Shown here: piece after piece, positions 17,513 through 28,599 of the stretch | Layout: each line of letters opens with the position of its first letter | Position numbering within the stretch: the stretch's first letter is position 1 | Assembly (NCBI RefSeq): GCF_025515305.1 | Contig: NZ_JAOPHT010000002.1 | Location: 1 to 64,000, forward strand | Reading direction: 5' to 3' | DNA: 64,000 nucleotides | Source of the DNA: Roseicyclus sediminis | GTDB taxonomy: Bacteria; Pseudomonadota; Alphaproteobacteria; Rhodobacterales; Rhodobacteraceae | Translations under genes and position numbers: made by a program | The notes under the pieces: model-generated | Told to the model about the DNA's origin: nothing | Databases searched by the model: none | The model's input: only the letters and a program-made list of their open reading frames with translations

Positions 17513-17761
17513 CTAGGCGGTCGCGTGCCGCGCGAGATAGGCGGCAGCGAGCGCCGGTGTCGCGATCTCGGGATAGTCGCGTTCGGGGATATCGACGCCC
17601 AGACGTTCGTGCAGCGCGGCGACGAGGTTCAGGACATCCATCGAGTCGAGTTCAAGGTCCTCCTGGATATGGTCGTCGTCACCCACCGTGTCGGGGTCGA
17701 TGTCGGGGGCGACGCGGACCAGTTCATCGAGGAACACGGCGCGGAAATCGGTGGCTGTCAT
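17513..17761 (-). CDS. Acyl carrier protein
   Basis: 82-residue acidic protein of the ACP family. The phosphopantetheine site is Ser40 in LELDSMDVLNL. It overlaps the upstream E2 gene by 4 bp (ATGA), so it is the last cistron of the acs-E1-E2-ACP operon. It is divergent in sequence from a housekeeping AcpP (for example the HIQEDLELDSMD context) and is not beside fab genes, so it is a specialised carrier. It may hold acyl groups made by this operon's dehydrogenase or ligase; that link is inference. Confidence 0.9.
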   Translation of the reverse strand: MTATDFRAVFLDELVRVAPDIDPDTVGDDDHIQEDLELDSMDVLNLVAALHERLGVDIPERDYPEIATPALAAAYLARHATA

Positions 17762-18993
17762 AGGTCCTCCGGTCGTTGCATGAGATCTTCGAATTCGGCG
17801 ATGAAGCGGGCCACCTGGCGGCCGTCGCTGACCCGGTGATCGGCCGACATGGTGAGCGTCACCACGTGGCGCGGCACGACGGACCCCTCCACGACCCAGG
17901 GGCGCAGATGCGGCGCGCCGATGCCCACGAGCGCCACCTGCGGCGGGAAGATGACGCCGGTCATCGCCTCGGCCCCCGTGTCGCCGAGGCTCGAAATCGT
18001 GATCGTGCCTTCCGTCATCTCCGAGCCGCGAAGCCGCCCGGCGCGGGCGCGGGTCACGAGGTCGCGCATGCCGGCCATGGTCTGCTCCAGCGTCATGGCG
18101 CCCGCGTCCATCAGCGCGGGCGCAACGAGGCCGCCGCCCCGCAGCGCGATGGCGACGCCGGGGTTCACGACCTGAGCCGGCACGTAGCCGCGATCCTCCA
18201 GGTAATGGCCGTTCATCGTTTTCACCTTCGCCGCGGCGAGCGTCGCGGCGCGCACGAAAAGCGCGCCGAGGAGAATGCGCTCGGCCGGCGGGCACCCCTC
18301 GTTCCGCGTCTCGAGGAAGGCGATGGCGGGGTCCACGTCGATGGTCTCCGACAGGTAGAAATGCGGGATCGTCCGCTTGGCCCGCGTCATCGCGGCGGCG
18401 ATGGCCTTGCGCATCTCCTCCATGGGCGAGGCGCTGGTCTTCGGTTTGCCGGGGGCCGCGTGTTCCACGTCGGCCAGCAGGATCGCGCCGCCCGGGCCGC
18501 TGCCCTTCAGCGCGGCGATGTCGACGCCAAGCTTTTCGGCTAACTGTCTTGCGGCGGGCGAGGCGGGCCGCGCTCCGGTTCTGACGGGCGGCGCGGGCGC
18601 GGCCGGTCTAGCCGGCGGTGTCCTGGGTGTTTCCGGCGCAGGGGGCGGTATGGGCGGGGCCATCGCGGGCGCGCGGTCCTCGGCAGGTTCCGGCTCGGGC
18701 TCAGGCTCAGGCTCGGGCGCCCTTGGCGGCGCTGCTGTCGTCGCGGGTGGCGCCTCGCCCTCGGCCAGCACGGTGGCAAGCGGCGCGCCGACGGGCAGTT
18801 CGCGGCCCAGCTCCGCCAGAAGCTCCGTCACCGTCCCGTCCTGGAAGATCTCGATCTCGATCGCGCCCTTCTGGGTCTCGACCACCGCCACCACATCGCC
18901 GCGATGGACGGTGTCGCCGGGCTTGACCAGCCATTCGACCAGCTTGCCGGCCTCCATGTCGGCCCCGAGCGACGGCATCGTGAAGACGCCCAT
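17758..18993 (-). CDS. 2-oxoacid dehydrogenase E2 (dihydrolipoamide acyltransferase)
   Basis: 411 residues. Order: one lipoyl domain (1-80) with the lipoylated Lys at residue 42 in VETQKGAIE, a proline/EPEP-rich linker (81-140), a peripheral subunit-binding domain (144-178, with AARQLAEKLGVDI), and a catalytic acyltransferase domain (about 195-411) with His386 in SADHRVSDG. It accepts the acyl group from E1 on lipoamide and hands it to CoA, or perhaps to the ACP encoded next. It starts 1 bp after the E1 stop. No E3 gene is nearby. Substrate specificity is not evident. Confidence 0.92.
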   Translation of the reverse strand: MGVFTMPSLGADMEAGKLVEWLVKPGDTVHRGDVVAVVETQKGAIEIEIFQDGTVTELLAELGRELPVGAPLATVLAEGEAPPATTAAPPRAPEPEPEPEPEPAEDRAPAMAPPIPPPAPETPRTPPARPAAPAPPVRTGARPASPAARQLAEKLGVDIAALKGSGPGGAILLADVEHAAPGKPKTSASPMEEMRKAIAAAMTRAKRTIPHFYLSETIDVDPAIAFLETRNEGCPPAERILLGALFVRAATLAAAKVKTMNGHYLEDRGYVPAQVVNPGVAIALRGGGLVAPALMDAGAMTLEQTMAGMRDLVTRARAGRLRGSEMTEGTITISSLGDTGAEAMTGVIFPPQVALVGIGAPHLRPWVVEGSVVPRHVVTLTMSADHRVSDGRQVARFIAEFEDLMQRPEDL

Positions 18994-18994
18994 C

Positions 18995-20985
18995 TCAGCG
19001 CCCCATCTGCGCGCGCGCGGCGGCGACGATCTTCTCCGCCTGCGGGATCGATGCCTGTTCGAGATGGGCGGGGTAGGGGATCGGAACCTCTTCCGAGCAG
19101 ACGCGCGAGACGGGGCCATCGAGCGACCAGAACCCCTGTTCCATGATCCGCGCCATGATCTCGGCCGAGAGCGAGCCGGTGCGCCAGCCTTCGTCGACGA
19201 TCACCGCGCGGCGCGTCTTCGCCAGCGAGGCGAGGATCGTTGCGTCGTCGAGCGGGCGGAGGCTGCGCAGGTCGATCACCTCGGCCTCGATCCCCTCTCT
19301 GGCGAGGATTTCGGCGGCCTCCAGCGTTTTCCAGAGCGAGCCGCCATAGGTGACGAGGGACACGTCCTTGCCCTCGCGCCGCACGGCGGCCCTGGAGATG
19401 TCGACCGGCCCCGCCGCCTCGTCGATCTGCCCGCTCATGTTATAGAGCATGACGTTCTCGAAGATCAGCACCGGGTCGGGGTCCTGAAGCGCCGTCCAGA
19501 GCATGCCGCGCGCGTCCTCGAGCGTCGCGGGCGCCAGCACCTTCAGGCCGGGGATGTGGCCATACCAGCCCTCGAGCGAATGCGAGTGCTGCGCGGCGAG
19601 CTGCTTGCCCGCGCCCGTCGCCATCCGGATCACCAGGGGCACGCCGAACTGCCCGCCCGACATGTGCCGGATCGTGGCGGCGGTGTTCATGATCTGGTCG
19701 AGCGCCAGCAGGCTGAAGTTGACGGTCATCAGCTCGACGATGGGCCGCATCCCGGCCGCCGCCGCGCCGATGCCCGCGCCCGTGAAGCCGGATTCCGACA
19801 GCGGCGTATCGCGGATGCGGTCTTCGCCGAACTCGGCCATCAGGCCCTTCGAGACGGCGTAGCAGCCGCCATACGCGCCCACGTCCTCTCCCATCAGGAA
19901 GACGCGGTCGTCGCGCAGCATGGCGTCGCGGATCGCCTGTTTCACGGCCTCGCGGTAGGTCATCTCGACCGTCTTGCCGGAAGGCGCCGGCGGGGCGGGG
20001 GGCTCGGGCTGGGGGCCGAGGACATGGTGCGTCAGCGTCTCCACCGGTTCCCAGGTGCCGGCCTCGGCGAAGTCCACGGCCTCCGCGATCTCGGCCGCGA
20101 CGCATGTCTCGATCTCGTCCACGTCCGACTGGTGGATCAGTCCGTTGTCCAGAAGCCACCCCTGGAAGCGCACGATGGGACCCTTCGGTCGCCATTCCGC
20201 GACCTCTTCCTTGTCGCGGTAGAGCTGCGCGTCGAACATGGAATGGGCGCGGAAGCGGTAGGTCTTGCATTCCAGGAAATGCGGGCGCCCGGTCTCGCGG
20301 ATGCGGGCGATCGCGCGGCGGGCCGCGGCCTCGACGGCGACCACGTCCATGCCGTCCACCCGCTCGGCCTCGATGCCGTAGCTTGCGGCCTTCTCGAAGA
20401 CATCCGTCTCCGACTCCGTCCGCGCGATTGCGGACCCCATTGCATAGCCGTTGTTCTCGCACACGAAGAGGACCGGCAGATCCCAGAGCTCGGCGAGGTT
20501 CATCGTTTCGTGGAACTCGCCCTCTGCGACCGCACCCTCGCCGAAGAAGCAGGCGGTGACGTTCGCCTCGCCCCGCATCCGGTCGGCGAGCGCGAGGCCC
20601 CCGGCAAGCGGCAGGCCGCCGCCGACGATGGCGTTCCCGCCGTAGAAGTTCGTGGCGGCGTCGAAGATGTGCATCGACCCGCCGCGCCCGCCGGAACAGC
20701 CCTCGGCCTTGCCGTACATCTCGGCCATGACGGCGGTCATCGGCACGCCGCGCGCAAGCGCATGGCCATGCTCGCGGTAGGTGGCGACCACGCGGTCCCT
20801 TTCGTCAAGCACCGGGATGACGCCCGCCGCGATGGCCTCCTCGCCGTCGTAGAGATGCAGGAAGCCGCGGATCTTCTGCTGGGTGTAGAGCTCGGCGCAC
20901 TTGTCCTCGAAGCGGCGGATGCGGATCATGTGACCGAGCAGGTCGAGGACATGTTTCCGGTCGAGGCGGGGTTTGTCTGTCACGG

Positions 20986-20989
<4 letters not shown>
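18995..20989 (-). CDS. 2-oxoacid (pyruvate-type) dehydrogenase E1, fused alpha and beta subunits
   Basis: 664 residues combining what are normally two proteins. Residues 1-323 are E1-alpha, with the thiamine diphosphate motif running from GEGA (150-153) to ENN (178-180) and YRFRAHSM near 244-251. A proline-rich linker (324-340) follows, then E1-beta (341-664) with the [12 protein letters not shown] start and [15 protein letters not shown]. Motifs resemble pyruvate or acetoin dehydrogenase E1. It overlaps the acyl-CoA synthetase by 4 bp and is followed 1 bp later by E2. The fusion is real in sequence: no stop or frame change occurs through the linker. Confidence 0.92.
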
Positions 20990-22713
<1,724 letters not shown>

Positions 22714-22830
22714 GGTCTTCCTCCCGTCCCGAGCCTGCGGAAGGTTGGCCATCGTGAACATGACCCAGATCAATTACCTGCGCGTGAAACAGCCGGGGTG
22801 ATCGCAAAGGGAGAACAGGGTGTCTGGCGC

Positions 22831-22865
22831 AGGAAAGGGACGCCGCCCGGTGACGGGCGGGTCCC
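22831..22865 (-). terminator. Probable intrinsic terminator of ppsA
   Basis: GGGAC plus CCGCCCG (22837-22849, one bulged base) pairs with CGGGCGG plus GTCCC (22854-22865) around a GTGA loop, a 12-bp GC stem. On the minus strand it follows the ppsA stop by about 20 nt and is trailed by TTTCCT. The T tract is short. Confidence 0.55.
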
Positions 22866-22886
22866 GGTTCCGCCGTGCGGCGCCTC

Positions 22887-25295
22887 TCAGCTGCGCTTCT
22901 TCTTCTCGGCCTCCGCCACGTTGCGCTTCACGTCGAGGAAGCTGTCGGGCGTGACCGAGATGGAGTGGATGCCCGCCTCCACCAGAAGCCGCGCGAAGTC
23001 CGGATCGTTGGACGGTGCCTGTCCGCAAAGGCCGATCTTTCGGCCCGCCGCGCGCGCCTTGGCGATCGCCGTCTCGATCATCCACAGAACCGCCGGGTCA
23101 CGCTCGCGGAAGAGCTGCGACAGGCTCTCGCTGTCGCGGTCGATCCCGAGCGTCAGTTGCGTCAGGTCGTTCGAGCCGATGGAGAACCCGTCGAAGCGCT
23201 CGGCGAATTCCTCGGCCCGGATCACGTTCGAGGGCACCTCGGTCATGACGTAGAGCTCGAGCCCGTCCTTGCCGCGTTCGAGGCCGTGCTCGGCCAGAAC
23301 CGAGATCACCTTGTCCGCTTCCTCCGGCGAGCGGCAGAAGGGCACCATCACGACCACGTTGTCGAAGCCCATGTCGCCGCGGAGATACCTCAGCGCCTTG
23401 CATTCCAGCGCGAAGGCCTCGCGGTAGAAGTCCGAGTAGTAGCGCGAGGCGCCGCGCAGGCCGATCATCGGGTTTTCCTCGTCCGGCTCGTAGTAGCTTC
23501 CGCCGACAAGCTCCGCGTATTCGTTCGACTTGAAGTCCGAAAGCCGCACGATGACCGGATTCGGGTACCAGACCGACGCGATCCGCCCCAGCCCGCGCGC
23601 CAGCGTGTCGACGAAATACTCCGACTTGTCCTCGTAGCCGCGCGTCAGCTTCGCGATCGTCTCCTTCGCCTCGCCCTCGGGAAGCGTGTCGTAGTTGAGA
23701 AGTGCCAGCGGATGCGCCCGGATCACGTTCGAGACTAGGAACTCCATCCGCGCAAGCCCCACGCCGTCGGCGGGCAGGCGCCACCAGCGCGTGGTCGAGG
23801 ACGGGTCGGCCACGTTCAGCATGACCTTGGTCTCGGTCTCGGGGATCTCGTCGAGGCTCACGTCCTCGGTCGAGATCTCGCCGATGCCGGCATAGACCAC
23901 GCCGCGGTTTCCTTCCGTGCAGGACACCGTCAGGTCCTGTCCGTCATGCAACTCGTGGGTGGCCGTGCCGGTGCCGACGATGGCCGGAAGGCCCAGCTCA
24001 CGCGACACGATGGCGGCATGGGACGTGCGCCCGCCATGGTCGGTGACGATGGCCGCCGCGCGCTTCATGATCGGCACCCAGTCGGGATCGGTGATCGAGG
24101 TCACCAGGACCGACCCGTCGACGAACTTGTCGATGTCGGCGGCGGACTGGATCAGGCAGGCGCGTCCGGCGGCGGCGGCGGCGCCAACCGCGAGACCGTC
24201 GAGAAGGGCAGGGCCCGCCGGCGTCACGCTGTAGGATTGCAGCACATGGGCATTGGCGCGCGACTGCACCGTCTCGGGCCGGGCCTGCACGATGAACAGC
24301 TCGCCCGTGATCCCGTCCTTGGCCCATTCCATGTCCATCGGCAGGCCGTAATGCTCCTCGATGGTCTTGGCCATGCGGGCGAGCGACAGGACCTCCGCGT
24401 CGTTGAGCGTGAAGCGCGCGCGCTCGGCCTTCGAGGTCGGCACGTTGCGCGTCATCGCCTCGCCGGGGGCGCCGTAGATCATCTTGATCTCCTTGGCGCC
24501 CAGGTCCTTGGCGACGATGGGCGACAGGTCCGGGTTGTCGAGGAAGGGCTTGAAGACCTGGAACTCGTCGGGATCGACCGCGCCCTGCACCACGTTCTCG
24601 CCAAGGCCCCATGCCCCGGTGATCAGCACGAAACGGTCGCAGCCCGTCTCGGTGTCGATCGAGAACATGACGCCCGAGGACGCCATGTCCGAGCGCACCA
24701 TCTGCTGCACCCCGATCGACAGCGCGACGTCCTCGTGGTCGAAGCCGTTGAGGTTGCGGTAGGTGATCGCCCGGTCGGTGAAGAGCGAGGCGTAACAGCG
24801 CCGGCACGCGGCCAGCAGCGCCTTTTCCCCGATGACGTTCAGAAAGGTCTCCTGCTGGCCGGCGAAGCTTGCGTCCGGCAGGTCCTCGGCGGTGGCCGAG
24901 GAGCGCACGGCGACAGAGGGCGCGTCCTGGCGGGTGCGGGTGGCGAGCTCGGCATAGGCCGCGCGGATGTCCGCGGCGATGGCCTCGGGCCAGACGCCCT
25001 TCTCGAAGGCCTTGCGGATCGCGGCGCCCGCCTCCTGCAGGGTGATGCGGTGCTCGTCCATGGCGGCCATGTTCTCGCGGATCACGTGGCGCAGGTCATT
25101 GGCCTCGACGAAGGCGCGGTAGGCGTCCGAGGTCGTGGCGAAGCCGCCCGGCACCTTGATGCCCTTCGCGCCGAGGGTCGCGATCATCTCGCCAAGCGAG
25201 GAATTCTTGCCCCCCACCTTCGCCACGTCGCCGCGGCGCAGGTCCTCGAGCCAGATCAGGGTGGTCGGCATGGTGATGTCTCCGAGCTTGGTCAT
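22887..25295 (-). CDS. ppsA: Phosphoenolpyruvate synthase
   Basis: About 802 residues. It converts pyruvate, ATP and water to phosphoenolpyruvate, AMP and phosphate for gluconeogenesis. The N-terminal nucleotide-binding domain begins VGGKNSSLGEM; the swivelling phosphohistidine domain has GGRTSHAAIVSRELG; the C-terminal barrel has IGSNDLTQLTLG and GLCGQAPS. The start at 25295 has GGAGG about 8 nt upstream; an ATG at 25271 is an alternative. It is divergent from the LysR gene. An FNR-like site lies 73 bp upstream, suggesting oxygen- or redox-linked control. Confidence 0.95.
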   Translation of the reverse strand: MTKLGDITMPTTLIWLEDLRRGDVAKVGGKNSSLGEMIATLGAKGIKVPGGFATTSDAYRAFVEANDLRHVIRENMAAMDEHRITLQEAGAAIRKAFEKGVWPEAIAADIRAAYAELATRTRQDAPSVAVRSSATAEDLPDASFAGQQETFLNVIGEKALLAACRRCYASLFTDRAITYRNLNGFDHEDVALSIGVQQMVRSDMASSGVMFSIDTETGCDRFVLITGAWGLGENVVQGAVDPDEFQVFKPFLDNPDLSPIVAKDLGAKEIKMIYGAPGEAMTRNVPTSKAERARFTLNDAEVLSLARMAKTIEEHYGLPMDMEWAKDGITGELFIVQARPETVQSRANAHVLQSYSVTPAGPALLDGLAVGAAAAAGRACLIQSAADIDKFVDGSVLVTSITDPDWVPIMKRAAAIVTDHGGRTSHAAIVSRELGLPAIVGTGTATHELHDGQDLTVSCTEGNRGVVYAGIGEISTEDVSLDEIPETETKVMLNVADPSSTTRWWRLPADGVGLARMEFLVSNVIRAHPLALLNYDTLPEGEAKETIAKLTRGYEDKSEYFVDTLARGLGRIASVWYPNPVIVRLSDFKSNEYAELVGGSYYEPDEENPMIGLRGASRYYSDFYREAFALECKALRYLRGDMGFDNVVVMVPFCRSPEEADKVISVLAEHGLERGKDGLELYVMTEVPSNVIRAEEFAERFDGFSIGSNDLTQLTLGIDRDSESLSQLFRERDPAVLWMIETAIAKARAAGRKIGLCGQAPSNDPDFARLLVEAGIHSISVTPDSFLDVKRNVAEAEKKKRS

Positions 25296-25367
25296 TTCGG
25301 CCTCCGCCGCCGACGTCCGCCGGCGCGATCCTGTCGTCAGGGTGCACGCGTGGGCGGGGACGGCACC

Positions 25368-25381
25368 TTGATGCGTGTCAA
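25368..25381. promoter_or_regulatory. FNR/FnrL-type binding site in the ppsA-fds divergent region
   Basis: TTGATGCGTGTCAA matches the FNR/CRP-superfamily pattern TTGAY-N4-RTCAA at every defined position. It lies 73 bp upstream of the ppsA start and about 80 bp upstream of the LysR start. It is a by-eye match only. Confidence 0.5.
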
Positions 25382-25461
25382 GCTTCCGAAGGATTTTCCG
25401 GCAGGGGAGCATGATTGAGATTTTCTATTGAAATTCGTCTCAGTGATTGCAAGATCGCGGA

Positions 25462-26370
25462 ATGATCGCGAAACTCGAGATGTTCCTGGCCGTCGCCAAG
25501 GAAGAGCATTTCGGCCGGGCGGCCGAGAGCCTCGGCATCACCCAGCCGACCCTGTCCACGGGGATCAAGCAGCTGGAGGAAATCCTCGGCGTGCAGTTGA
25601 TCTTCCGCGGCCATCGCTATGGCGGGCTGACGCCCGAGGGGCAGCGCGCGCTCGTCTGGGCGCGGCAGCTCGTTTCGGACGCGCGCACCTTCCGCGAAGA
25701 GATGCGCGTCGCACGCCATGGCCTGTCGGGCCATGTCCGCCTCGCCGTGATCCCCACCGCGCTGACATGGGCGGCGGCCTTGTCCGCCCGCTTTGCCGAG
25801 CGGCATCCGAACGTGCGTTTCACGATCCTGTCGCGCACGTCCGCGGAGATCCTCGGGATGCTTGAGAACCTCGATATCGACGCGGGCCTGTCTTACCTCG
25901 ACAACGAGCCGCTCGGCCGGGTCGTCACGGTGCCGATCTACCGCGAGCGCTATGTCCTCGTCTGCCGGTCCGATTGCGACCTCGCGGACAAGGCGCGGGT
26001 GGCCTGGTCCGACCTCGAGGGGCGGCGGATGTGCCTTCTGACGCCCGACATGCAGAACCGGCGCATCATCAACCAGAACTTCATGGCCGCCGGGGTGACC
26101 GCCGATGCGCAGGTCGAAAGCAACTCGACCCTCGTGCTGGCCGCCCATGTGCGCGAGGGCGACTGGGTGACGATCCTGCCCTCCGACATGGGGGGCATGC
26201 TGGCCGCCGGGGCAGGGCTGTGCATCCGTCCGATGGAGGGGCAGACGGCGCAGCATACCGTAGGCCTCGTCGCGCCCTACCGCGAACCGCACACGCCGGT
26301 GCTCGACGCGCTGCTGTCCGAGGCTCAAGCACTTCGCAAATCGGCGGAATCCGTCGCGGACGGGGCGTGA
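25462..26370 (+). CDS. LysR-family regulator, probable regulator of formate dehydrogenase
   Basis: 302 residues. An N-terminal winged helix-turn-helix (about 1-60, HFGRAAESLGITQPTLSTGI) is followed by a two-lobe effector domain. It is transcribed in the same direction as, and 111 bp ahead of, fdsG; LysR genes in this position (FdsR) control fds operons in other bacteria. A TTG 15 nt upstream is a possible alternative start; no strong ribosome site favours either. Formate or a C1 intermediate would be the expected effector, by inference. Confidence 0.88.
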   Translation: MIAKLEMFLAVAKEEHFGRAAESLGITQPTLSTGIKQLEEILGVQLIFRGHRYGGLTPEGQRALVWARQLVSDARTFREEMRVARHGLSGHVRLAVIPTALTWAAALSARFAERHPNVRFTILSRTSAEILGMLENLDIDAGLSYLDNEPLGRVVTVPIYRERYVLVCRSDCDLADKARVAWSDLEGRRMCLLTPDMQNRRIINQNFMAAGVTADAQVESNSTLVLAAHVREGDWVTILPSDMGGMLAAGAGLCIRPMEGQTAQHTVGLVAPYREPHTPVLDALLSEAQALRKSAESVADGA

Positions 26371-26420
26371 AACGTCGCCCCCGTTTCATTCGGAATTTCT
26401 ATCACTCAACGGAATAACGA

Positions 26421-26434
26421 TATTGAAACGCAAT
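26421..26434. promoter_or_regulatory. Candidate LysR box upstream of fdsG
   Basis: ATTGAAACGCAAT (26422-26434) is an ATTG/CAAT inverted repeat, and with the preceding T it satisfies T-N11-A. It sits 48 bp upstream of the fdsG ATG. A related AT-rich inverted repeat, GATTTTC-TATT-GAAATTC (25419-25436), sits just upstream of the LysR gene itself. Confidence 0.4.
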
Positions 26435-26481
26435 CGACTGGCGGGCAGGCTTGCGCGCGGAACACGACCGGAGCCCGCGCC

Positions 26482-26955
26482 ATGTCCGCCAGCCACGCAA
26501 GCCCGCCCGTCCCGCAGGACGAAATCCGCGCCATCGTCGCGCGGCACCTGCACCTCGAGGGGCCGCTTCTGCCGATCCTGCATGCGCTCCAGGCCGAATA
26601 CGGCCATGTGCCCGCCGCCGCGCATGGGCCGATCTGCGACGCGCTGAACATCACGCGCGCCGAGCTTCATGGGGTCGTCACCTTCTACCACGATTTCCGC
26701 GAGGCTCCCGCCGGGCGGCACGTGGTCAAGATCTGCCGGTCCGAGGCTTGCCAGGCCGTGGGGGGCGACGCGCTCTCGGCGCGGGTGCTGGACCTGCTGG
26801 GCCTGTCCTGGGGCGACACGTCGGCCGACGGGCGCGTGACGGTGGAGCCGGTCTATTGCCTCGGCCTCTGCGCCTGCGGGCCGGCGGCGATGGTCAATGG
26901 CGCGGTGCGCGGCCGCGTTACCGCCGAGGCACTGGTCGCGGAGGTGGCGTCGTGA
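26482..26955 (+). CDS. fdsG: NAD-dependent formate dehydrogenase gamma subunit
   Basis: 157 residues, homologous to NuoE (thioredoxin-like [2Fe-2S] protein). Cluster ligands appear as CRSEAC near residues 83-88 and CLGLCACG near residues 127-134. It forms the diaphorase part with FdsB, carrying electrons between the iron-sulfur chain of FdsA and FMN. GGAG precedes the ATG. The stop overlaps the GTG of fdsB by 4 bp. Confidence 0.95.
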   Translation: MSASHASPPVPQDEIRAIVARHLHLEGPLLPILHALQAEYGHVPAAAHGPICDALNITRAELHGVVTFYHDFREAPAGRHVVKICRSEACQAVGGDALSARVLDLLGLSWGDTSADGRVTVEPVYCLGLCACGPAAMVNGAVRGRVTAEALVAEVAS

Positions 26956-28466
26956 AGCTTTACGTCCCGAAGGACGCCGCCGCGAAGGCGCTGGGCGCCG
27001 AGGCCGTCGTCGCCGCGATCCGGACCGAGGCGCAGGAGCGGGGCGTCGAGGTCGAGATCGTGCGCACCGGCAGCCGGGGCATGATCTGGCTGGAGCCGCT
27101 GGTGGAGGTGGAGCGCGACGGTGTGCGCCACGGCTACGGGCCGATGACGCCGGGCGATTTGCCGGGCCTCTTCGATGGCACGCTTCGGGGGCTCGGGCCG
27201 GTCGAGGAAATCCCCTTCTTCGCGCGGCAGACCCGCCTGACCTTCGCGCGGGTGGGGCGGATCGACCCGCTCAGCCTTGCCGATTACGAAGCGGAAGGCG
27301 GGCTGTCCGGCCTGCGCCGCGCGCTCGGGATGGAAGACGCGGCCATCGTCGCGGAGGTGCGCGAGAGCGGCCTGCGCGGGCGTGGCGGCGCGGGCTTTCC
27401 GACCAGCATCAAGTGGGAGACGGTGCGCACCGCGCCCGGACCACGGAAATACATCGTCTGCAATGCCGACGAGGGCGACAGTGGCACCTTCGCCGACCGG
27501 ATGCTGATGGAGGGCGACCCCTTCTGCCTGATCGAGGGCATGGCCATCGCCGGTCTCGGGGTCAGCGCGGAGCAGGGTTACGTCTACATCCGCTCGGAAT
27601 ATCCCGACGCGATCGAGGTGATGGAGCGGGCCGTGGCGCTGGCACGCGAGGCCGGGATCCTGGGCGACGTGCTGGGCTCGGGGCGCCGCTTCGACATGGA
27701 GATCCGCGTCGGCGCGGGCGCTTATGTCTGCGGCGAGGAGACCTCGCTGCTGAACTCGCTCGAGGGCAAGCGCGGCGTCGTGCGCGCCAAGCCGCCGCTT
27801 CCGGCGCTGGAGGGGTTCCTCGGGCGGCCGACAGTGGTGAACAACGTGCTGTCCCTCGCCACGATCCCGGTGATCTTCGAGAAGGGTGCCGCGCATTACG
27901 CGTCCTTCGGGCTCGGCCGGTCGAAGGGCACGATGCCGATCCAGATCGCGGGCAACGTGAGGCACGGCGGCCTGTTCGAGACCGCCTTCGGCATGAAGCT
28001 TGGCGATCTTGTAGAAGATATCGCCGGTGGCACCGCCTCGGGGCGCCCGGTGAAGGCGGTGCAGGTGGGCGGCCCGCTCGGCGCCTATTTCGCGCCCGCG
28101 AGGTTCGACACGCCCTTCGGTTACGAGGAGTTTGACGGCGCGGGCGGGCTGATCGGGCATGCGGGGATCGTCGTCTTCGACGACACCGCCGACATGCGCG
28201 GCCTCGCGCGGTTCGCGATGGAGTTCTGCGCGGTCGAAAGCTGCGGGAAATGCACGCCCTGCCGGATCGGCGCGGTCAGGGGCGTCGAGACGATCGACCG
28301 GATCGGGGCGGGGGATGCCTCCGCCGTGCCGCTTTTGGTGGATCTTTGCGAGACGATGAAGGACGGCTCGCTCTGCGCGCTGGGCGGTTTCACGCCCTAT
28401 CCTGTGATGAGCGCGCTGGAGCAATTCCCCGAGGAGTTCACCGGGCTCCGGGAGGCTGCGGAATGA
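26952..28466 (+). CDS. fdsB: NAD-dependent formate dehydrogenase beta subunit
   Basis: 504 residues. An N-terminal thioredoxin-like stretch (about 1-100) precedes a NuoF-like core with the NADH/FMN motif RGRGGAGFPTSIKW and GAYVCGEETSLLNS. The C-terminal [4Fe-4S] motif is ESCGKCTPCRIG. It passes electrons from formate to NAD+. The start is the GTG at 26952, fixed by the GTGA overlap with fdsG. 133 bp containing a hairpin repeat separate it from fdsA. Confidence 0.95.
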   Translation: MKLYVPKDAAAKALGAEAVVAAIRTEAQERGVEVEIVRTGSRGMIWLEPLVEVERDGVRHGYGPMTPGDLPGLFDGTLRGLGPVEEIPFFARQTRLTFARVGRIDPLSLADYEAEGGLSGLRRALGMEDAAIVAEVRESGLRGRGGAGFPTSIKWETVRTAPGPRKYIVCNADEGDSGTFADRMLMEGDPFCLIEGMAIAGLGVSAEQGYVYIRSEYPDAIEVMERAVALAREAGILGDVLGSGRRFDMEIRVGAGAYVCGEETSLLNSLEGKRGVVRAKPPLPALEGFLGRPTVVNNVLSLATIPVIFEKGAAHYASFGLGRSKGTMPIQIAGNVRHGGLFETAFGMKLGDLVEDIAGGTASGRPVKAVQVGGPLGAYFAPARFDTPFGYEEFDGAGGLIGHAGIVVFDDTADMRGLARFAMEFCAVESCGKCTPCRIGAVRGVETIDRIGAGDASAVPLLVDLCETMKDGSLCALGGFTPYPVMSALEQFPEEFTGLREAAE

Positions 28467-28530
28467 CCGGGTTTCACGGCCTGAGGCGCCAGGTTCCGTT
28501 TTGGTTTCGGCACCTGCGGTGCCGACCCGG

Positions 28531-28583
28531 GCGAGGGGGTTTCACCCCCTCGCGCTCCCCCGCGTATTTTGGGAAAGATGAAG
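28531..28583 (+). repeat. Dispersed hairpin/GATGAAG repeat, copy 2 (inside the fds operon)
   Basis: GCGAGGGGGT (28531-28540) pairs with ACCCCCTCGC (28544-28553) around a TTC loop, followed by a CT-rich spacer and GTATTTTGGGAAAGATGAAG (28564-28583). It lies between fdsB and fdsA, so it would be transcribed in the operon mRNA. It is the same architecture as the copy at 11922-11967. Confidence 0.75.
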
Positions 28584-28599
28584 GCAAAGGGTTGGTACC

